In this document: positions 13,990 through 23,100 of the stretch, piece by piece
Layout of the letters: each line of letters starts with the position of its first letter
How positions within the stretch are numbered: position 1 is the first letter of the stretch
NCBI GenBank assembly: GCA_032718565.1
Contig: JAVGVS010000288.1
Location: 402,310-466,309 of the forward strand
Length of the DNA stretch: 64,000 nt
Source of the DNA: Distichodus sexfasciatus
Lineage: Eukaryota > Chordata > Actinopteri > Characiformes > Distichodontidae
Reading direction: 5' to 3'
Program-made: the position numbers and the translations under genes
Notes under the pieces: generated by a model
Told to the model about the DNA's origin: nothing
Seen by the model: the letters and a program-made list of their open reading frames with translations, nothing else
The model's database searches: none

Positions 13990-16900
13990 TATGTATATTT
14001 TTTATGACCGTCCACCCAAATGATTTTTTTTTTCAATTACGTATTAAGCTCTTAATTACTTTTATTTAATTTTGCATGAGTGTACCTCCTATGCACTGAT
14101 CCTAAGCCACCGCTGCAGAGAAACCCCCACGGCACTTTTATTTACGTAATTTATATGAGATTGATAAATATTGATGTAACCCTCACTGTATTGGAAATCT
14201 GCATCCCCGAGATGAATGCAATATATATTATCATCCTGATTTATTGAGCGCGGCTCTAATGCGCTCCGAGTCCCATAAGCAGCATTTAGAGAAATAAGAT
14301 AGAACTTCCATGTAATGCTTTGGACCATATCGGCTCTTTCCTGTTTAGCCGTTCAGTTCATCACACTTCCTTATTTTTTTCTCTCTGATGAAGTAAATGA
14401 TGGGGATCTCCCAGAATAGCTAATGCAGAGAGGTTATCACTAGGGGTGTACGATGCATCGATCTGCCAGCAGTACAAAGATTCAGTGATCACGAGAGTCC
14501 GGTAATGACGAACTGTAAAGTGAAAAATTTTTTAAAAAACAAAACATTGTAACGTTACTCACTAAACAAACACAGAGACATCAACATTTATTAGGGTGCT
14601 TTCACACCTTAGCACGCTTGCTCTGGTCCGGAAAAAATTAAAGCATACCAAAATGTGTCACTTTAAATCACGCGAGAACATCCTCTCCGCTTATTAGTCA
14701 GATTGTTTGCCGCGTTAACAAAAATTTAAATACAGCAAGAAGATTCTGTGTTGACTGTTTCAAGATGGAGAACCTGCGTGGACTGGTTGTCGCCCTGGTG
14801 ATTACTTTCTACATCTCATGCGTTCACCACTTCAGACGAATTATTACGTTTGAAAATCAAGCGCCAAGGTAGCTGGAAAAACAGCGATTAATGCACTTCA
14901 TTCACCAAGAAGGCGCCAGATTTGCGCCGTAAGCAGGAGGCTGCGATTATCAAGGAGGAACAGTGATGTGCTCATCATGCCAAATTTTTCCCGAAGATCC
15001 AACAGCTATGTATATCAGGTGATTCGCAGCCTGCCTGTTTTTGTTCGGCATGCTTCACCAGGACGACCGCCCCAGAGTTCGCTAACTGATTCAGATCGAG
15101 ATCACCTCTTTTTGGGGGTCTCGGTGCGGTTGGTTTGGTCTGCACCTGAGTGCGATTACTGTTCACACCAGACCAAATGAACTGCATCAAGAGGGAAACA
15201 AAGTTTAGTCTGACAGTTTTACACTAAAGCCTGTAGGTGTGAAAGCACCCTTAAGCACAATAACACAGGATACTGTGGGCCGTAGCTGAGGAATGAATAT
15301 GTCAAATGATGTTTTAGTGGCTTTTTGTGATTTGATATGAATTAGGGGGGTACGATATGGGAATTATTGACCGATGCCGATTTCCGAGATTTTCATGCTT
15401 ACATCCACCGATACCGGTAAATGAGAAAGATAGAGTCGAGTGCACAGTTGAGAGCTTAAAGACAAAATATTTTGCCAGAGTTCCACTGCACGCTCAGAAT
15501 TTAGGCACAAAAATAGCGCCATAACTCTGACATTTCTAACGCAGTTCCAAGTCAAGTGAGCGTGAAAGCAGAGACGAGCGAGGGCGGTATTTCGAGTGTA
15601 GTGCCCTTGTGTAGTGTATGTGACACTCCATGTGCACTACCTAGTGCGTAGAGAGCCGTTACGCTACAACCCCCACTATTTTCTGAGGTACTGCCACATA
15701 GAAAGCATGATGACCTCTTACCTACCATACTATTATGTATATACGCGGCTCGGTCACAGCCCATGTGCGAGCTCACATTTGGTAAGTGAGGCAAACACAC
15801 GATTTAGCTTGACGTACTAAGAAATTAGTTGAGTGCGGTAAGACGAGATTTTGCTCGTGAACGCTCCACCGCACGCTCAGAACGGGTACAAATAACGACG
15901 TAAGACGCTTTTAAGACAGAAGGCGCCTAAAGGGCTAATAAGAGCCTGTGTCCACTAAACACGGTTTTTGTTGTATGTTCCATTTTTTTATACAAACTTA
16001 TGAGCTTCAGCGTTCAGAGGCAAAAAATGCCATGGAGGTGTTTTTTTTTTTTATCCCAGTGTCAAGTTGAAATTTGCTTTGCACTTTTTCGACAGCGCTT
16101 GGCGCCAGTGTCACTTGTCTCGTGATGGTAGGAAGGCAGGACATAAATCGGTGGTACTCTCCCAGCTGTTTACTTGCACAGTTTATCTCATGCACCCAAT
16201 CTCTACGCCTTGAAGACATGTGAGTATCTAGTTAAAACGCTGCTGCCACGCAGATGCGATTTCTCTTATTGTAGATAACTTTTATGTCGGCTAAACTACC
16301 CTTCTCAAGGGAACACGTTAAGTGTTTACATGGCATAGGAACGAACGGGGAACTGGGGGGAACATCGAATCGCTGTCCATTGAATCGAAACGTCATATCA
16401 TGATAAAAATGACGCTCCTAATCATCCCCTACTTTCTTATTTGTCCCTGTGTAGAAAAGTACCTCCCCTTCGACCCCGAACTTCTCATCCTCCTTCATCC
16501 GGCAAGATGAACGACACGTATGCCGTCATCAACAAGTCCAGACCGCCGCCCGCCCATCATTAATACTACTAACGCTGGATTGACGCGCTGAAGCCCCGGC
16601 CGACGCCTTTGTACAGCACGGTGAAGCCGGAAGAACAGGTCGGGTAACTAATTTGGCCCAGGCGATCGCGACTTTCGCCAAGACAACAGGTTCGACCGGG
16701 TCAGCCAGTGGGGCGACGGCACTGCCTGAGTCCAACTCCGCTATGAACCTGCCAGGTGAGGAAAACTAATCTAAATTAGGACGCTGGCCAACTTCCCGCA
16801 CAAATGAGAGCTTCCTGTTTCACGCCAGATTCACGATTGGTGCTTATCGGATAATCGCATGAACCACTTAAAAGAGTAAATTGCTGGGAAGTTACGTGTA

Positions 16901-19185
16901 AATTGGGGGGAAATTTTGCACAGATTGAAGCTGCCGTCTCTGGATCAGATTGGTTTTTGACTTCCGCATAACGTTCACAGTCTCGTGGGTTTTAACGTTG
17001 GGTCGCGGGTTCAAGGCGTACTGAGTCGGTTTACTGCTGGAAGAGCCAACGCTGGCTTTGGGGAGCATTTGTGTGTTTGTGTGTTTGTCTCTGTGGTGTT
17101 GAGTTACACATCCATGAACCTGCAGGAAACTTGTGTTTGAACTGCTTTTTCGTCCCTCGTTCTGTTTTTCCTTTACTTCCCTATTTGAATTCCTCCCTTT
17201 CATGTGATCATCAGGGTATTCAGGAAGGCCTGTTTTGATGTTTATCCTCTCTCGGCGTGAGAGAGGTTTAATTACATCTCCAAAGGAATGGTGGCCAAGA
17301 AACAGAGGCGGCTTTCTGTCCAGGTATAAAAACGGTGGTGCGGTGAGGCGGCTCTGAACGAGTCTGAAATGTGGCTGTTATGAGAGTGAAAAGGGCGACG
17401 CAGTTTCAGTCTATGGAGTGGCGGTGGTGAGAGGCTGCTTCTTAGTCATTGTTTTTGTTTCAGTTCGTGAAGACATTTCTGACAAAGTGCAGTATCCGCG
17501 GCTTCTTTTTTTATGCAAGCAGGGCAACTTCCTTTTTTCGTTTCCACTGTCTTGGAAGTCACAACAGCAACGTTTAGCACTTTATCGGACACTTCTGTCC
17601 AGAACAGCGTAGGTTTTGGATCTTAAAGCGTCTTGATGTAAAGGGTCCAAAGGTGGTGACTCTGTTCATTTCCCACCCCTGCTTTTTAAGGCTTTTAAAG
17701 GATTGACAGCCACAATCTTTAATCACCAGCCCAGGATTACAGCCACTCCACGCAGTGATTGTCACAACTGATCAGTGTTTTCCCTCTTCTAACATGTGGT
17801 TTGATCGCTGCTAAATGAGTTTGAATGTCCCAATCATTCGCAATTGAGCAACATCTCTGAAGGACGCAGAAGGCCATCGCTGTTTCAGCAACACCGATTT
17901 TAACATGGTTTATGGTGTGGTGGGTTTGAAATTGACCTATACTCACTCATAACTTCAGCCCTCAATTTAACCACTGAGCCAACGCTGGTCAGACTGGTAA
18001 TGATTTGAAAACATGTTGGTTAACCAGCCTGGGCCACGTTTCTCAAAAGCATAGTTGCTATGTTAGCAACTAACATAGTGAAGCTAACGTAGTTAGCAAT
18101 ATACGTTAGCAACTATGCTTTTGGGAAACGCACCCCTAAAAGGTCGTAAAACACAACTTAAGGTGCTCAAATGCAAAATGGGTCTTTTATGGTCAGTCGA
18201 ATAACCTTTTAAAGTCCCTCCAGGATTTCGTGGGACTTTGAGATTGTTGCGCTCTAAAATGCCTGATTTTGTGGCAGCTTTCCTAAAAAAAATGCTATGA
18301 AAGTTGGGTTGTTGCAGGAGCAAGTCAGAGTTGCAGAAAAATGTTTACTGATTCTTTTTAGCAGTTAATTAAAATGAAGGGAACAAAACCACTATTATTT
18401 TTATGAAACATGAACCATTTACTTATTTTTGAAGTGTCTCCTAAACGTAATAAGGAAGTGAGTTCGCTGACATATGGCTCAACATTTTGCGGGAAACAAC
18501 AATGATTGGTCAAAAATTGCGGCAATTTGTCAAAGGTATCGCTAGTGGTAATTATGTGGGGATTGGCTGAATTTGTGTTAATAGTTGTCATCGCAACATC
18601 ATGAAGTCCTGGAGGGTCTGCTTTTTAATCAGGCTGGTTATAGTCTATAAAAAATGTACCTCCGATACTGAGGCTGAGACTGAGACTAAAACAGTTCCCC
18701 AGTCCAATCTAAGTTGGGGTAAAACCTGGTTGTGAAAGTTCTGACAGTTATACAAATTCTGAATATTTGTAACATTTTAAATGGAGCAGAACTAAACTAT
18801 TAAAAACATCCAGCCACATCTTACTAACTTGTTGTTTCATCTCTTTTATTTTTAGGCGAAGTTCCGCCGAGAGACTCCCCAGGTAACATCCTCTCTTCTG
18901 CCTCTCTTCATCAGGACTGGGCAACGCTGATGTTTAAATTCAGGTTCTAAGTGCTTTGTTGTAGGGAGATCAGACTTGGCCCAGCAGTAGAGTAATACCT
19001 CATTAGGGCTTTAAAACAAAACTCCATTTTCAAGAGCTGTTTAACTGTGCTTCGTTCAAGTGCGAGTATATTTGTCATAATACGAGAAACAAACTGTAAA
19101 TGAGGTAGTAAATAAAATATGAGTAATAATAATTACTGTAAGGGGTGATTGCACAAATATATATTTATATATATATAGTTATTTA

Positions 19186-19226
<41 letters not shown>

Positions 19227-19949
19227 AACGGTTTTCAGTATTTTTGCAGACCCTCTTTTTGTTACTACTGTTCGGGTTCGCATAATTCCAGGTGAACTGA
19301 ATAGCCCAAGACGCCCAACATTAAACTTTCATTTTAAACATGATCTTTGTGCTCGCATTCTCAGGGATTAAAGTTCTCAGTTGCTACGACCGATTTCCAT
19401 CCAAGAACAGAATTGCAATTAAGAACGCTTATAGTTTAGCAAATTTGGAAAAACGACAGCAATAATAATTCACTATGCAAAGTATCAAACTCAGACACCG
19501 CTTCTGTGCTTTCTTGTAACAATCTCTGAAGGTGAAAAGGGTCGGATCGCGTGCTGCAGTGCCCCCAGTTTTCATTATCGTCATTTTGATTGGAACAAAA
19601 GTATGGTAGGAGCCAACGCTTCCGAGTATGTTCTCTGGGATACTGGCAAGCGTCTGCATTCCAGTCGGTTGCCAGTCGTTTACAGCCAAACGCTGGCCTC
19701 AACTAATCTTCACATAGTTAAGGTGTTCAACTTTTTTCTTCACCTAGTCAGCCAAACTTTTGACTCTCGCCGCTTTTTGTCAATAGAAAGTTTATTATTT
19801 CGGCGGTTTTACAGCATTAGTAGCTCTTAATGTGAACATTAGAACTAAGATAACATTAATATACTGAAACTCTAGTATCAAGCACATGGCCCCAAAACCA
19901 TGATATTTCTAACCAACCATGTGCAATAATTTGTACTGTCAAGATTCTT

Positions 19950-20038
<89 letters not shown>

Positions 20039-20045
20039 TTAAAAA

Positions 20046-20109
<64 letters not shown>

Positions 20110-23100
20110 CAAATAACCCCAAAATAATAATATAATAGGAATATATATAATTAATGGTAAAATTATATTATAATATTAATATGTATTATGTATTGTATAT
20201 ATTATGTATAATAGTATATATTATACAGCATATATTGCTAAAATAGGGGTACCTCTTAATTAGAGTAATGAAAAGTCTTGGATCATAATAATATTTGTAC
20301 AGGTCTGGAAATAAGAGACCGCATCACTTTATTTCTGATTAATAAGTCAAAATTCTTTTATAACCTAACCATGTTTTTCAAAATACCAAACATTTTTGGA
20401 GTAAATGATCTATTATTTATTATCCTATGTAAATGACAAATCCCTCCAGGCCTTTTTTGAGATTGCTGTGTCATAAAACGCCTGATTGATATTTATATAT
20501 CCAGTAATAAGCAGCCTGACACATAAGAGCTTTAGGAAGCTTCTCAGTTTTGTATTTGCTTGTTGATGTTGCGTTCATATGATTTTCACCTGAATGACGC
20601 CTGTCACCTCTGTGTGGGGAGCTGTGTGCGTGTTGTGATGAGATTGTGATGCTGAACTGTGCGTCTGGCTGAACTGCTTTTCTCACTTTTTGCACTCCAC
20701 TGGCACTTCACACCCTTTTCAGCACTCTCTCTATTCCTGTGGAAGGAAGTCTGAAGCTGCTTCTTCTTGTCTTGTATTGCTTGAAGTGAACTGCGAGAAA
20801 CGGGCGTGTGGCTTTTGGGTGCACTTCAGACAAAATGAGGCTCAGCTTCCGAGTTCACCGTGCTGCTGTTGTTTTAGCTCCAGGTTGAAGTGAAGAAAAC
20901 AAAATTCTGATCTGGGTTTTTTTGTGTTTTACAGCTGTACCCCAGCCTGAATAAAGTGTCATGTAAGTACTGATTAAGAAGGTATTTTTAATTAGCGGTA
21001 AAGTGTGTGTGTGTGTCTGATGTAGTCATCACTACCCAAGAGACTCCTCCTCGTCTATAACAGTGTGAAGTACTGAGACGTAAACAGGAAGAGATCTTCA
21101 ATTCCTGTGTTTCTTTTTAGATCTCTCTTTTTTCCGTCAATCTTTCATTCTCTCTCTCTCTCCTCTGCCTTTTTTCATCTTCTCTCTCTAAATCCTTTCT
21201 TTCATCTTCACCTCTTCTCTCCTCCTCTTTCTACCTCCATTCTCTCACACTTTTATCTCTCTCTCTACTCCTGGTTTGGATTATTTTTTCTCTCAGTCTC
21301 CCTCTCCCTTTTGTCTAATTTCCCTAAACCCTTTCTTTCATCCTCCCTTCTTTTCTCCTCTTTCTCTCTCCCTACCTCTGTCCTGTCCCTCCTTCCATTT
21401 CTCTCTTTCCACCCACTTTTTTAATCTGTTCTCCCTAAAAACCTCTTTCATTCTCCCTCTTCCCTAATCTCTCCCTTCCTTCTCCATCCCTTTTTTTGTT
21501 CTCTCTAAATCCTCTCTTTCACCTTCCCCTCTTTTCTTTTCTTTCCTTCTCTCCATCTCTGTTATGTCTCCCTTCCATTTCTTTCTCTTGTTCTCTCTAA
21601 AACTGCATTTCATTCAGTCTTCTTTTCTCCTCTTCCTCTCTCTCTCTCTCTCTCTCTCTATTCCCTCTTATTCCATTTTTGTCTTTTCTCTCTAACGCCT
21701 GTCTTTTGTCCTCCCATCTTCCTCTCTCTCTATTCCATTCCCCCCTTTTTCCTGCCTCTCTCTCTCCCTCTTCTCTCTCTCCCTCTTTTTATTCCCCCTC
21801 TTTTATCTCCACTTTTTTTTACCTGTATTCTGTCACTAAAATAGAAAACCACTTTTCCTCTGGTTTCTCTAAACCCACTGTTTTCCACTTCCTTCTTTTT
21901 ATTCTTCTCTCTTCCTCCCTTTTTCTCTGTAAACCTTGTCTTGCCTCCTCACTTCTCTCTCTCTCTCTCTCTCTCAACCACTTTTTTTTGTCTCTTCTCC
22001 GTAAACCCGTTCTACCCTCCCCTCTTTTCTCCTCTTATCTCACACCCTTTTCTGTTCCTCCTCCCGTCTCTCTTTCTCTTTTTCATTTCACAGGGCTTGT
22101 GGCTCTGACCTGTTTTTTCTTGTTTGTAGCGTCCTCAGCTAACAGACTCAACTCCACAGATGACGACTACGAGTATGTTTCGAACCCCATCAGAAACAGC
22201 AGCAGCAACATCAACAGTCCGACCTGCAGCTCCGGTAGCATGGGTGAGAAATCCCGTCTCCCCCAGACCACCACCACCACCACATCTCACACCTACCTGC
22301 CCTGGGGTGCGATAGCGACTAACACCCCTGACCAGCTCAGTCACAGTAGTGATCACAGGAGTCAGATATAAACAATACTCTTTACTCAACACACAGTGAT
22401 CAAAGGGAATCAGTCACCACTGTGAAAATGTTGTGATTAATCAACGTCAACGATTTCAACTACTTTTATGTTTAAGAGTGAATGTGTTCAAACCCTACAC
22501 AGGAACGTTATGCATTGAAATTTGCTAAACTGACGTTGCAATACATTGTGGTTCTTTCTAGTAATATACATCATACAGATCACAGTCATATAACATTCAT
22601 GTAGAACGTAAGTGAAAAATCAGACAGGATGTCGTACAGAGAGCAATTCAAAGCTAAAGTGAAAGTGAGTATTTGTTATTGTGAAACAGCACAGTGCACC
22701 ACAACCACATGTGACCTCTGCATTTGACCCATCCATGAAGGAGCAGTGGGCAGCGCCCAGGGAGCAGTGCTTGCTGACGGTACCTTGCTCATGAGTACCT
22801 CTGTGGTACCTTTCACCGGTCCTGGGATTCGAACCTGCCACCTTCTTATCATGGGGTGAACACCCTACCGTTACGCCATCAACTGCCCTAAACTTAAAAC
22901 TTAAAAGACCAAAGAATCAGTAATTAGTCATTAGTGTGTACAATTAGATTTTACCTGCAACTGAAATACAGTAGTTGAGCTGAATTTTTTAAGTTGAACC
23001 AGACAAAGTTTTTGTAAAGTATATTAATTAACTACTGTGTGTTAATCCGGCACTTTTAAACTTTCATATCCGTGAACTGACTTAAAAAAGTTGGTGTAAC

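Noticed and set aside
21679..22371. 230-residue Ser/Leu/Phe-rich open frame
   Set aside because: Most of it is the polypyrimidine minisatellite, which has few stops by composition. Only its end overlaps the real exon 22130-22243.
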